DNA from: Alienimonas sp043951915
GTDB taxonomy: Bacteria; Planctomycetota; Planctomycetia; Planctomycetales; Planctomycetaceae
Direction: 5' to 3'
DNA: 64,000 bases
Assembly: GCF_043951915.1 (NCBI RefSeq)
Contig: NZ_JBINJD010000009.1
Location: 1 to 64,000 of the forward strand
Shown: in pieces, positions 35,228 through 43,640 of the stretch
How the letters are laid out: every line of letters starts with the position of its first letter
How positions within the stretch are numbered: position 1 is the stretch's first letter
Notes under the pieces: generated by a model
Seen by the model: only the letters and a program-made list of their open reading frames with translations
Told to the model about the DNA's origin: nothing
The model's database searches: none
Made by a program: the position numbers and the translations under genes

Positions 35228-38083
35228 TCAGCCCAACCGCAGACCGGCCGGCAGGCTTTCGCCGAAGGCGAGGCCTTCTTCCTCGTGGTCGAGGCGGCCG
35301 CCGTCGCGGACGAGAGCCACCCAGTGCGCGGGGGCGTCCTCCTCGGCGAGCCACTGCATCGCCCGGAGCTGCGGCTCCCGGGCGAAGTCGAGGTAGCGGT
35401 CGCCGGTTTTGCGGGCGAGCTGCACGACCGGCCAGAGGGGCGGACGGGTCTCGTCCGGGTCCCGCAGCGACTCGTACTGTTTGACGAGCGCATCGGCCCA
35501 GTCGGCGGCGACGCGGGCCGGGACGACGCTGTTCGCCGGGCCGTACAGCGGCACGCGGGCGCCGGTGCGACCGACGCACCACCACAGGGTCTCCCGGCGG
35601 CCGGCGTTCTCCTCCTTCGCGGCCAGCTTGACCAGCGCCCGGCCAAGGCTTTCCCGCTCGCCGGTCGGCAGGCGTTCGAGGGAGGCGAGCAACCGGAGCA
35701 GTTCCGGGTCGGCGGCGGCGGCCTTCTTCCCGCCGGCCTTGACCGCCCCCGCGAGGGGGGCGGCCAGCGCTTTTTGCTGACCGCCCTCCAGTCCGCCGCC
35801 GATCCGGCGCCAGAGCACGTGCGACTGGCTCACCACCGCCGGATCGGCGTGGGCCAACCGGCCGTGCAGGCGGCGCCAGGTTTCGGCGACCCGCCAGTCG
35901 TCCAGGGCCACGCCGTAGCCGGGTCGCAGGGCGTAGCCGAGCAGGTTCAGCCAGCGGGCCTCCCGGGCGGAGGACTCCCGGCGGCCGGCTTCGCGGTCCA
36001 TCAGCCCTTCCCACAGGCTCCGCAGCAGGGTGGGCGGCCAGTCGGAGCGGGGCGAACCGGCGGCCTCGGCGAGGGCGTCGTTCACGTTCCGCGGTTTGAG
36101 CGAGGGCTTGGTCGAGCCGTCGGGGGCGCCGAAGGCCTCGTCCAGCACGGCGTCGATCGCGGCGAGGGCCTCGTCGTCCACGACGCCGGCGGCCTCCCCG
36201 GCGCCGGCGTGGGCGGCGAGGTCCGTGCGAGTCGTGCTGCGGACGTCGAACGAGAGCCGCCAGCGCTTGCCGGACGTGCCGTCGTCGGTCCGCTCCCGCA
36301 CGGCGAGGTCGAGGGTGCCGATCTCGCTGAGCCCCGCCTCCAGCAGGGCGGGCAGTTCGTCGCCCTCCTTCCCCTTCGCCTTGAGCACCGTCCGAATCGG
36401 CGGCAGGGAGGCGAACTGCCCCTCGTCCACCGGGTGCACGGAGCCGGCCGGGTCGGTCAGCCGCACGCCGCTGCTGAACACCGGCAACTCAACCGGCCGG
36501 CCGACGCGGACTCGTACCGGGGTGTCCGGCAGGCGGACCGTCTCGCCGGGACGGGTGCCGGCCGGCACCACGCAGACGGCCCGCGGTTCGCCCTGCTCGC
36601 CGTCCTCTGCCCCCAGGTAGTAGGTGCGGGCGAGCCCGGCTTCGACCCGCACGCCCAGCCCCCGCCGGACCAGCCCGAAGTAGGCCGCCCCGCGGGAGAC
36701 GGCGAGGTCGAGCCGGTCGTTCGCCAGCACCGTCGGCCGATCGCCGGTCGGGAACCAATCGGAGACGGCCGCCAGCAAGCGTTCCCGCAGCACGGGGGAG
36801 GCGAAGAAGCCGCCGTTGAACAGCACCGCGTCCGGCCGGGCCGGTTCGCCCTCGCCCGCCCCGGCGACGGCCCCGTGGGTGGAGAGGAAGCGGGCGAGGT
36901 GCTTGGTGATCGCCGCGTCCGGGGCGTACGGCAGGCCGACCTCGCGGAAGCCGGCGTCCCGGCGATCCGGCTCCGCGGTGACGGGGACGCTCGGCAGGAA
37001 GCCGTCGAGGAGGGCCGTGCGGGCGGCGTCGCCGTCGGCGGAAACGCTCAGCCCGCCGCCGACCAGCCCGCGCCCGGCCCCCGGCAGCGTCACGCCGACC
37101 GTCGCCGGGGCCTCCTCGCCCAGCAGCGTTTCCTTGGCCCGGCGGCTCTGCCGGACCAGCACGTCCCACTGCTTCGGGGACAGCTCCGTCCCCTCCGCCT
37201 TCAACCGGTCCTCCAAGTGGTGGGCGAGGGCGAGGTCGAGGTTGTCCCCGCCGAGGATCAGGTGCTCGCCGACGGCGACGCGGTGGAACTCGACTTTCCC
37301 CTCTTCGCCAGCGCCCGGCTTCACCCGGATCAGGGCGAAGTCGCTGGTACCGCCGCCGATGTCGCAGACGAGTACGTTCGTGTTCGGGGCGACCTCGTCC
37401 TGCCAGCTGTCCGGGTGCTTGGCGAGCCAGGCGTAGAAGGCGGCCTGCGGTTCTTCGATCAGCACGACCCGCGGCAGCCCGGCGGCCCGGGCGGCCTTCA
37501 CGGTGAGTTCCCGGGCGACTTCGTCGAAGCTCGCCGGCAGCGTGAGGACGACGTCCTGCTCGGCCAGCGGGGCGTCCGGATGGGCGTGATCCCACGCCGC
37601 CCGCAGGTGGGCCAGCAGGGCGGCGGAGGCCTCGACGGGGGAGAGCCGCTCCACGCCCTCGGCCGCGTGCCAGGGCAGCAGCGGGGCGGTGCGGTCCACG
37701 CCGGGGTGGCACAGCCAGGACTTGGAACTGCTCACCTGCCGGCCCGGCACCTTCGCCCCGTGGTCCCGTGCAAACGTGCCCACGCTCCAACCGGGGGCGG
37801 CGTCCTTCGCCCCCGTCTCCCCCCAGGGCGGGGCCAGGGCGTGCGGGGGGAACTCGCCGTCGGCCGGGCGGTAGAGGAAGGAGGGCAGGTTCTCCCGCCC
37901 CTCCAGCGTCCCGGCAGCGACGAACTGGGGGATCGCCCACGTCCGCACCCGCGTGTCGGCGGCGTCGCCGTCGCCGGCCTCCGTATCCACGAAGGCGACG
38001 GCGCAGTTCGTCGTGCCCAGGTCGATCCCCACGACGTAGCGGGGGGGAGCGGCGGCGTCGGTGGTCGGGTCGGCGTTCGTCAC
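35228..38083 (-). CDS. Hsp70-family protein with long C-terminal extension (DUF3731-like)
   Basis: 951 residues. The actin-fold ATPase starts VVGIDLGTTNCAVAFVDT (about 17-34); later motifs include VLVCDIGGGTSDFALI and FNGGFFASPVLRERLL, the phosphate and adenosine loops of Hsp70. The C-terminal 350 residues are not a DnaK substrate domain but an alpha-helical region seen in large planctomycete and proteobacterial Hsp70-like proteins (DUF3731). No J-protein or GrpE lies nearby. The only fitting start is GTG 38083; an ATG at 38094 is out of frame. The client is unknown. Confidence 0.88.
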   Translation of the reverse strand: MTNADPTTDAAAPPRYVVGIDLGTTNCAVAFVDTEAGDGDAADTRVRTWAIPQFVAAGTLEGRENLPSFLYRPADGEFPPHALAPPWGETGAKDAAPGWSVGTFARDHGAKVPGRQVSSSKSWLCHPGVDRTAPLLPWHAAEGVERLSPVEASAALLAHLRAAWDHAHPDAPLAEQDVVLTLPASFDEVARELTVKAARAAGLPRVVLIEEPQAAFYAWLAKHPDSWQDEVAPNTNVLVCDIGGGTSDFALIRVKPGAGEEGKVEFHRVAVGEHLILGGDNLDLALAHHLEDRLKAEGTELSPKQWDVLVRQSRRAKETLLGEEAPATVGVTLPGAGRGLVGGGLSVSADGDAARTALLDGFLPSVPVTAEPDRRDAGFREVGLPYAPDAAITKHLARFLSTHGAVAGAGEGEPARPDAVLFNGGFFASPVLRERLLAAVSDWFPTGDRPTVLANDRLDLAVSRGAAYFGLVRRGLGVRVEAGLARTYYLGAEDGEQGEPRAVCVVPAGTRPGETVRLPDTPVRVRVGRPVELPVFSSGVRLTDPAGSVHPVDEGQFASLPPIRTVLKAKGKEGDELPALLEAGLSEIGTLDLAVRERTDDGTSGKRWRLSFDVRSTTRTDLAAHAGAGEAAGVVDDEALAAIDAVLDEAFGAPDGSTKPSLKPRNVNDALAEAAGSPRSDWPPTLLRSLWEGLMDREAGRRESSAREARWLNLLGYALRPGYGVALDDWRVAETWRRLHGRLAHADPAVVSQSHVLWRRIGGGLEGGQQKALAAPLAGAVKAGGKKAAAADPELLRLLASLERLPTGERESLGRALVKLAAKEENAGRRETLWWCVGRTGARVPLYGPANSVVPARVAADWADALVKQYESLRDPDETRPPLWPVVQLARKTGDRYLDFAREPQLRAMQWLAEEDAPAHWVALVRDGGRLDHEEEGLAFGESLPAGLRLG

Positions 38084-38154
38084 GATGCGGGCATGATCCG
38101 GTCCCGCGGAGCGTGAACAACCCAGCCGCCCCCCGCCGGACGCAGACGTCCGAC

Positions 38155-39105
38155 TTAGGCGGCCTCCCCGAGGAACGCCCGGGGGTTCCCGCCGGTGAGG
38201 GTCGTCGCCTGCTCCCGGCTGAGGCCGCAGTCGGTTTGCAGCCGCTCGAAGGCGACCGACAGCGGGCAGGCCGAACCGACGAGGTGCGGCCCGCCCCCGT
38301 CGCCTCGATCCGGCGCCCGGCAGGCGAGGTCCTCGCCCACCTCCAACTCCCACCGCCCCAGCGTAAACCGCCCCGGCCCCAGCCCGGCCGCGGTGACGGC
38401 GTCGCTGACCACCGCGCAGCGGTCGAGGCCGGCCAGTTCGATCACGTCCCGCAGGAACCAGAACGGCAGGTGCACGCCGTCGGCGATCAGCGTGAACCGC
38501 AGCCGGTCCCGCAGCGAGAGAGCCCGGTGAATCACGTTGTCGTGCCGCGGCAGGCTCGCCGGGCAGCCGTTGCCGAGGTGCGTGAACAGGCTCAGCCCGG
38601 CGTCGCAGGCGGCGGCGAGTTCGTCCCGCGACGGGTCGCAGTGCCCCGCGGCGACCGTCACCCCGGCGTCCGCCAGCAGCCGGGTCACCGCGAACCCCGG
38701 ATCGCGTTCCGGGGCGAGCGTCACGAGCCGCACCAGCCCGCCGCCGGCGTCCAACAGTCGGTTCATCGACTCCCGGTCCGCCGGTCGGGCGTGCTGCGTC
38801 GGGTGGGCGCCGATGTAGCCGGGCGTTTCGTTCAGGAACGGCCCCTCGACGTGCAGCCCGACGATCAGCCGCTGCGCCAGCTCGTCGGCCTCCCGCAGCT
38901 CGGCCAGCCGGGCCAGCCGGCGGCCCATTGCCTCCAGGTCGTCCGTGATGACCGTCGGCAGGAACCCGGCCACGCCGTCCCGCTGAATCGCTTCGCAGGC
39001 GGCGTGCAGATCGTCGGCGCTCAGGCCGTCGCGGTTGAAGTCGACGCCGGCGTAGCCGTTCACCTGCAGGTCGAAGAACGCCGGCGGGTCGTGCGGCCCG
39101 CTCAT
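38155..39105 (-). CDS. nagA: N-acetylglucosamine-6-phosphate deacetylase (short form)
   Basis: 316 residues of the amidohydrolase NagA. GLHVEGPFLN holds the metal-binding Glu, GHCDPSRDEL and FTHLGNGCPA supply metal His residues, and VVSDAVTAAGLGPG has the catalytic Asp. It removes acetate from GlcNAc-6-phosphate. The usual N-terminal 50 residues (first half of the small beta domain) are missing: it begins FFDLQVNGYAGVDFN. It overlaps the stop of nagB by four bases, so the two steps of amino-sugar breakdown are translated together. Confidence 0.93.
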   Translation of the reverse strand: MSGPHDPPAFFDLQVNGYAGVDFNRDGLSADDLHAACEAIQRDGVAGFLPTVITDDLEAMGRRLARLAELREADELAQRLIVGLHVEGPFLNETPGYIGAHPTQHARPADRESMNRLLDAGGGLVRLVTLAPERDPGFAVTRLLADAGVTVAAGHCDPSRDELAAACDAGLSLFTHLGNGCPASLPRHDNVIHRALSLRDRLRFTLIADGVHLPFWFLRDVIELAGLDRCAVVSDAVTAAGLGPGRFTLGRWELEVGEDLACRAPDRGDGGGPHLVGSACPLSVAFERLQTDCGLSREQATTLTGGNPRAFLGEAA

Positions 39106-39842
39106 CGCTTCGTGAGCTTGGAGGCGGCCGCTTCGTCCAGCATCAGCGTGCAGTCGCCGTGCTGCTGCAGGATGGACGCCGGCACCTCCGGGGTCACCGG
39201 TCCCTCGACCGCCGCCCGCACCGCGGTCGCCTTCCGTTCGTCCGGCACCGAGCAGACGATCACGCGGCTCTCCAAAATCTGCCGCACGGACATGCTGAGG
39301 GCCTGCGTCGGTACGGCCTCCAGCGAGTCGAACCAGCCTTCGCCGAGCTGTTGCCGACGGCAGGCCTCGTCCAGATCGACCACCAGGTACGGATCGCGAG
39401 TCTCGAAGTCCGCCGGCGGGTCGTTGAAGGCGAGGTGCCCGTTCTCGCCGATGCCGACGAAGGCCACGTCGATCGGTTGGGCCGTCAGCAGTTCGCCCAC
39501 CCGGCGACGTTCGGCGTCCGGGTCGTCGGCTTCGCCGTTGAGTTCATGGAAGGCCTTCAGCGGGACCTTGCTGACGAACCGCTCCCGCAGATACCCGCGG
39601 AAGCTGGCCGGGTGGTCCAGCGGCAGGCCGAGGTACTCGTCGAGGTGAAAGCCGGTCACCTTGGACCAGTCCACGTCCGGCTCCTTCACCAGCGCCGCGA
39701 GCACCTCGAACTGACTGGCGCCCGTGGCGACGATCAGGGCCGCCTCGCCCCGCTCCGCGATCGCCTTGCGGAGAACGTCGGCCCCGCGGGCCGCGGCGGC
39801 CCGCCCCATCGCGGCGGCGTCGGGATGAATTTCGATCTGCAT
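39102..39842 (-). CDS. nagB: Glucosamine-6-phosphate deaminase
   Basis: 246 residues, a normal NagB length. VTGFHLDEYLGLPLDHPASFRGYL is the hallmark active-site loop with the catalytic Asp/Glu, and GIGENGHLAFNDPPADF carries the catalytic His and Asp region. It turns glucosamine-6-phosphate into fructose-6-phosphate and ammonia. ATG 39842 (MQIEIHPDAA) starts the fold. It overlaps nagA (ATGA) downstream and follows the Nramp-like gene upstream; the pair feeds amino sugars from peptidoglycan or chitin into glycolysis. Confidence 0.95.
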   Translation of the reverse strand: MQIEIHPDAAAMGRAAAARGADVLRKAIAERGEAALIVATGASQFEVLAALVKEPDVDWSKVTGFHLDEYLGLPLDHPASFRGYLRERFVSKVPLKAFHELNGEADDPDAERRRVGELLTAQPIDVAFVGIGENGHLAFNDPPADFETRDPYLVVDLDEACRRQQLGEGWFDSLEAVPTQALSMSVRQILESRVIVCSVPDERKATAVRAAVEGPVTPEVPASILQQHGDCTLMLDEAAASKLTKR

Positions 39843-39867
39843 AACGAACAGCTTCCGCAAGGGGCCG

Positions 39868-41103
39868 TCAGGCCGCAAACAGGTCCAGTTTGAATCTCCA
39901 GGCGGTGCGGACGGCCAGCGTGAGCACGATCAGCAGGCCGACGCCCGCCGCCGCAAAGGTCCACGCCGGCGGCCGGGGGGTCGTCTTCGCCCCGAGGTAC
40001 AGCAACGCCGCGGCCAACAACGGCCCGCCGAGCACGGTGAGGGCCTGCGCCGCGAGGATCGCGGTGACTTTCTCCGCCTCGCCGGCGAGCACCGCCCCGG
40101 CGATGCCGCCCCCGGCGAGCAGCGCCGCGACCGTGAACCCGCGCACCCACGGGGAGTCCAGCGAGGTGCCCTTCCCGAGTCCGTCCGCCAACAACGTGCC
40201 GCCGATCAACGCGTTCCCCAAAAACGAACCAAGGGCCCCGGCGCAGATGCCGGTCGCGAAAATGCCCACCGCCCATTCGCCGAAGAAGGGCCGCAGTTGC
40301 TCGGCGAGGTCGGCCGTCGAACCGAAGTTCTCCCCGCCCTCGCGGCCGTGCAGCGTGGCCGCGGCGGTCAGCAGGATCATGGCGGTCATCACCCCCAGCG
40401 CCGCGGCGCCCACGACCGCCTCGCCGCCGGCCTTGCGTCCGTCGCCCGGCCCCCAGCCTTTCTCCTTCACGAGATACGCCTGATAAAAGGCCCCCGCGAC
40501 GGAGAACGTCGTCGCCACGAGCCCCTGCAGGGCGAGCAGCGGCACGACGATCTCCCCGGCGGCGTCGCGACGCGGCAGAAACCCGACCTCCTCGCCGATC
40601 GGCGCCCGCGGCAGCAGGCCGGACAGCGTCTCGCGGAGCGAGGGCTGCACGGCGAGCAGGTTGAACAGGAAGGCCGCCGCCATCACCGCGACGAGAACCT
40701 TCATCAACCCTTCCAGCTTGGCGTACAGCCCCCGCAGCCCGCAGACCGCCGCGATCACCGCGAGGTTCAGCCCCGCCAGAATTGCCGCCGACGCCGCCGT
40801 GGAGAGCGTCCCCTCCGTGCCGACCAGCAGGGGTTCGAGGGCCGCGACGACGGCGAAGTTATTGCTGGACTGAAACCCGACCACGACCAGAAACAGCGTC
40901 ACGCCGACCAGCCCCGCCAGCGGCCGGCCCAGCCGCGCGGCGAGTTCATCGCACGGGCTCCCCTTCAGCGCCGCCCCGATCCGGGCCGACAGGGCCGCGG
41001 TTCCGCCCAGCACGGCCGCGGACAGCAGCGGCACCCACAACATTCGGTACCCGTGCCCCGCCCCCACGCGGGAGGCGGACAGAATCGTGCCCGGCCCCAG
41101 CAC
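39868..41103 (-). CDS. Nramp-family transporter (start uncertain)
   Basis: 411 residues from GTG 41103, with about 11 membrane segments. LGPGTILSASRVGAGHGY replaces the DPGN metal motif of classic Nramp transporters, and GICAGALGSFLGNALIGGTLL is the sixth-helix equivalent. The substrate may not be Mn or Fe. Frame reading shows the conserved first helix (RDLGPAIIVASVV) lies upstream of GTG 41103, in an open stretch to 41250 with no ATG, GTG or TTG. The true start is probably a CTG (41178) or ATC (41235), or a sequence error hides it. It overlaps nothing upstream; nagB follows downstream. Confidence 0.72.
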   Translation of the reverse strand: MLGPGTILSASRVGAGHGYRMLWVPLLSAAVLGGTAALSARIGAALKGSPCDELAARLGRPLAGLVGVTLFLVVVGFQSSNNFAVVAALEPLLVGTEGTLSTAASAAILAGLNLAVIAAVCGLRGLYAKLEGLMKVLVAVMAAAFLFNLLAVQPSLRETLSGLLPRAPIGEEVGFLPRRDAAGEIVVPLLALQGLVATTFSVAGAFYQAYLVKEKGWGPGDGRKAGGEAVVGAAALGVMTAMILLTAAATLHGREGGENFGSTADLAEQLRPFFGEWAVGIFATGICAGALGSFLGNALIGGTLLADGLGKGTSLDSPWVRGFTVAALLAGGGIAGAVLAGEAEKVTAILAAQALTVLGGPLLAAALLYLGAKTTPRPPAWTFAAAGVGLLIVLTLAVRTAWRFKLDLFAA

Positions 41104-41368
41104 GACGCTGGCGACGATGATCGCCGGCCCGAGGTCCCGCAGCCGGAACCGCTGGCCGGGCTCGTGGGCCCTCGACAGTTGGCTCGGCGGGCTCCCCGCG
41201 GGAGGAACGGGGGAATCAGAAGCGTCGGTTGCGATCGTGCCGTCCCGTCAAACCGTGGGTCCCGTCGCGGGATACGCTATCGAGACCCCCGTTTCCGCCG
41301 CCACCGTCCCCGCACTGAAGGCCCCGTCGCTCGACCGGCGCCGGAAACGACGACCGTCCCGCTTGCCC

Positions 41369-41403
41369 AAAAAGAAACGCCGGTGCCCCCCGGGCCCGGC
41401 GTT
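41369..41403 (-). terminator. Rho-independent terminator of the tRNA-Asn gene
   Basis: On the minus strand an 8-bp stem (arms 41396-41403 and 41376-41383, AACGCCGG/CCGGCGTT) with a 12-base G/C-rich loop is followed by TTTCTTTTT. It lies 9 bases after the tRNA 3' end. Confidence 0.8.
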
Positions 41404-41412
41404 GAAGAAAAG

Positions 41413-41484
41413 CTCCCCGAGTAGGACTCGAACCTACAACCTAGCGGTTAACAGCCGCTCGCTCTACCATTGAGCTATCGGGGA
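41413..41484 (-). tRNA. tRNA-Asn (anticodon GTT)
   Basis: 72-nt cloverleaf: acceptor arms TCCCCGA (41484-41478) and TCGGGGA (41420-41414), D-arm GCTC-AATGGTA-GAGC, anticodon arm AGCGG-CTGTTAA-CCGCT with GTT at 41452-41450, T-arm GTAGG-TTCGAGT-CCTAC, discriminator G. CCA is not encoded. Its position on the same strand as the upstream RsbW-like gene is separate in transcription because a promoter and terminator bracket it. Confidence 0.97.
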
Positions 41485-41536
41485 TCGGATTCGTCGCGGC
41501 AGCGTCCCGGAGGGGCGACTGATGCGGCGGGGCGGA

Positions 41537-41565
41537 ACGGTAGGGTTCTCGCCGAAGTTTCGCAA
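41537..41565 (-). promoter_or_regulatory. Possible sigma-70 promoter for tRNA-Asn
   Basis: TTGCGA at 41565-41560 and TACCGT at 41542-41537 on the minus strand are separated by 17 bases and lie about 50 bases upstream of the tRNA. The -10 element is weak (three of six consensus bases). Confidence 0.4.
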
Positions 41566-41652
41566 GCCCTGACACGTCCACTTCCTCGTCGGTTCGATTC
41601 CTCCGCGGAATCGGCCTCGTTTCGGGACCGAGAGCGTGCGGGGGCGAACGCT

Positions 41653-42075
41653 TCAGCCGACGGTGCGGTCTTTCACCAGCGTGACCTCGCGGCCGTTGTC
41701 GGCGTAGATCACCTCGGTCATGAAGGACCGCATCAGCATGATGCCGCGCCCGCAGGGGCGGTCGAGGTTCTCCTCCGCGGTCGGGTCCGGCACGCCGCCG
41801 GGGTCGAAGCCCTCGCCCTGATCGCGGATCACCACGCGGGCGGACTCCTCGTCCAACTCGCAGACCACGCGGACGACCTTGTCGTCGGACTGCTTGTTGC
41901 CGTGCTTGATGGCGTTGACCAGCGCCTCCTCCAAGGCCAACCGCATCCCGAACAGGTCGCGTTCGGTGTAACCGAAGCGCTCGAGCGATTTGAGGATCCG
42001 GTTCTGCGCCGCCATCCCGGCTTCGGTGTCGCTGGGGATCGTGAGCGCGAACTTCTCGCCAGCTGCAGCCGCCAT
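41653..42075 (-). CDS. RsbW/SpoIIAB-like anti-sigma serine kinase
   Basis: 140 residues of the GHKL ATPase fold. The N-box is FGMRLALEEALVNAIKHGNK and the G1 box VIRDQGEGFDP, with a G2-type GRGIMLMRSF. Such proteins phosphorylate a STAS-domain antagonist and bind a sigma factor or other partner. The STAS protein encoded 93 bases upstream is the obvious substrate. ATG 42075 is chosen over TTG 42078. No sigma factor lies next to it. Confidence 0.9.
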   Translation of the reverse strand: MAAAAGEKFALTIPSDTEAGMAAQNRILKSLERFGYTERDLFGMRLALEEALVNAIKHGNKQSDDKVVRVVCELDEESARVVIRDQGEGFDPGGVPDPTAEENLDRPCGRGIMLMRSFMTEVIYADNGREVTLVKDRTVG

Positions 42076-42168
42076 CAAATCGTCACCGTTGGGAGCGGGA
42101 ACGAGGCCGCCGATCGAGCCGCCGGCGAGACGTCCGCCGGACCGGGACCTCAGAGCGTCAACGCAGGA

Positions 42169-42522
42169 TCAGAAGCCCTCGAGGGCCCGTTCCTGGTCCT
42201 CGCGAATGTCGAACAGCTTGTTGAGCTTCGTGATCGCGAATACCTCGTAAATCTCCGGCCGCACGCTGCAGAGTTTCAGCTTGCCGCCCGCCGCCTTCAC
42301 CTTTTTGTCCATCGTGATCAATTTGCCCAACGCGGCGCTGGACAGGTACTCGACGTTCTCGAAGTCGAGCAGGATCTTCTGCCGCCCGTCGTCGTCCACC
42401 AGGCTGAACAACTGGTCGCCGATGTGCTGAATATTTGTCTCGTCGAGAATCTTTTTGTCGACGAACCGGGCGACGGTTACCCCGCCGATCTCCTCGACGT
42501 TGATGCGGCGGTGGTCGGCCAT
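42169..42522 (-). CDS. STAS-domain anti-sigma factor antagonist
   Basis: 117 residues of the SpoIIAA/RsbV type. DFENVEYLSSAALGKLI carries the conserved Ser that is phosphorylated (Ser-Ser near residues 61-62). It would release the target of the RsbW-like kinase when unphosphorylated. It sits upstream of that kinase gene and downstream of an unknown gene on the same strand. The genes are spaced by about 90-130 bases, so they could be separate promoters. Confidence 0.93.
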   Translation of the reverse strand: MADHRRINVEEIGGVTVARFVDKKILDETNIQHIGDQLFSLVDDDGRQKILLDFENVEYLSSAALGKLITMDKKVKAAGGKLKLCSVRPEIYEVFAITKLNKLFDIREDQERALEGF

Positions 42523-42657
42523 CGGGACTCTCGGCTAGCGGGGCGGGGCAGGAATCTTGCGGCCCCGTCGGCAGGCGGTCAAGCGATTCCGCGGCGCCTG
42601 GAACAAGCGAAGACGCCGGGGACTGATCAGGGAAGTCGCAGCCGGCGTGCGGGTCGC

Positions 42658-43596
42658 TCAGGGGCGTGCCGACGGCGGGATTCGGTCCGGTTCGTCGCGA
42701 AACGTCGGTCGCTCCGCCCGCACCGCAAGCTCGTCCAGGTTCAGCCCGCCTTTCTGCTCCGCCTCCAGGAATTGCAGGCGGCGCTCCAGTTTGTGCAGCT
42801 GGGCCTGCACCGCCGGGGGGATGTCTGCGGCCTTGGCGGACCGCGGGGGACGGGGGACCTCCGGATATCCCAGTTGCCGCTGGAGCGCCGCGAACAGATA
42901 CAGCGGGTCCTTGCCGCGGTTCGCCCAGGCGATGCGGCCCTCGGCCTCGCCGAACAGCAGGTCGAAGGGCACCGTCGCCTCCCGGTCGCCCTCGGCCCGG
43001 CGTTTCAGTTCGAGGAACCACCCGCTGCGGCGGTAGAGCAGTTCGGCGAAGTCGACCTCGCCGATCGCCCGCCGCATCGTCCGGATCCAGCCGGACCACT
43101 TCTCGTCGTAGAACGGGTCCGCGGCGACGGCCGTCAACCCGGCGGAGTATCCCAGCCGACTGCGAGCCAGCGTCTCGAACTGGTACAGGAACAGGCCGCG
43201 GCGGGACGGAGCGTCGGCGATCTCCCGCCCTTCCCGTCCCTCCGAGCGGATCGGCCGGTCGCCGGTCATGTAGTCGGCGAGACGCTCCAGGATCAGGAAC
43301 GCCGTGGCGCTGTCGAACTTCGTACGGTCCTCCTCCCCCTTCGCCGTGACGAAGGTCTGGAAGGGGGTGAAGTAGAAGTGCAGCCGCTCCATCGCCGGGC
43401 TCATCCGGCCGGACTGGCGGAGTTCGTCGTTGAGCAGGTCGATCGCCACCGGCAGGCGGGTGGTGGCGAGCAGCTCCTCGCGGACCTGGGTCAGCGCCTC
43501 CTGCGTGGGCACGCCCTCCGCCAGCCGGCCGCGGAGCGTGCGGAAGAAGTGCCGCTGCTCGACATACTCTTCGCGGGGGAGCGGCGTCTCCGTCAT
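42658..43596 (-). CDS. Conserved hypothetical protein, soluble
   Basis: 312 residues, mostly alpha-helical and charged, with no signal peptide or membrane segment. No motif that I recognise. The C-terminal 60 residues form a predicted coiled coil (QLHKLERRLQFLEAEQKGG). The ATG at 43596 lies only 8 bases after a family-2 palindrome, so the hairpin could affect its translation. It lies between the dehydrogenase and STAS genes on the same strand. Confidence 0.7.
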   Translation of the reverse strand: MTETPLPREEYVEQRHFFRTLRGRLAEGVPTQEALTQVREELLATTRLPVAIDLLNDELRQSGRMSPAMERLHFYFTPFQTFVTAKGEEDRTKFDSATAFLILERLADYMTGDRPIRSEGREGREIADAPSRRGLFLYQFETLARSRLGYSAGLTAVAADPFYDEKWSGWIRTMRRAIGEVDFAELLYRRSGWFLELKRRAEGDREATVPFDLLFGEAEGRIAWANRGKDPLYLFAALQRQLGYPEVPRPPRSAKAADIPPAVQAQLHKLERRLQFLEAEQKGGLNLDELAVRAERPTFRDEPDRIPPSARP

Positions 43597-43604
43597 GCGG
43601 ACAT

Positions 43605-43640
43605 CGTAACGCGGAGGTCCCGCGGAGCCTCGGCGTTACG
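43605..43640. repeat. Family-2 palindrome, copy B (3' end of the dehydrogenase gene)
   Basis: 36-bp palindrome with three mismatched positions of 18. Its right edge holds the TAA stop (43638-43636) of the dehydrogenase gene. On the minus strand the join reads GCGTAACGCCGAGGC, as in copy C. Confidence 0.9.

Noticed and set aside
41250..41412. Small gene between the Nramp-like gene and tRNA-Asn
   Set aside because: Only G/C-driven short frames; the clear signal is the terminator hairpin of the tRNA.
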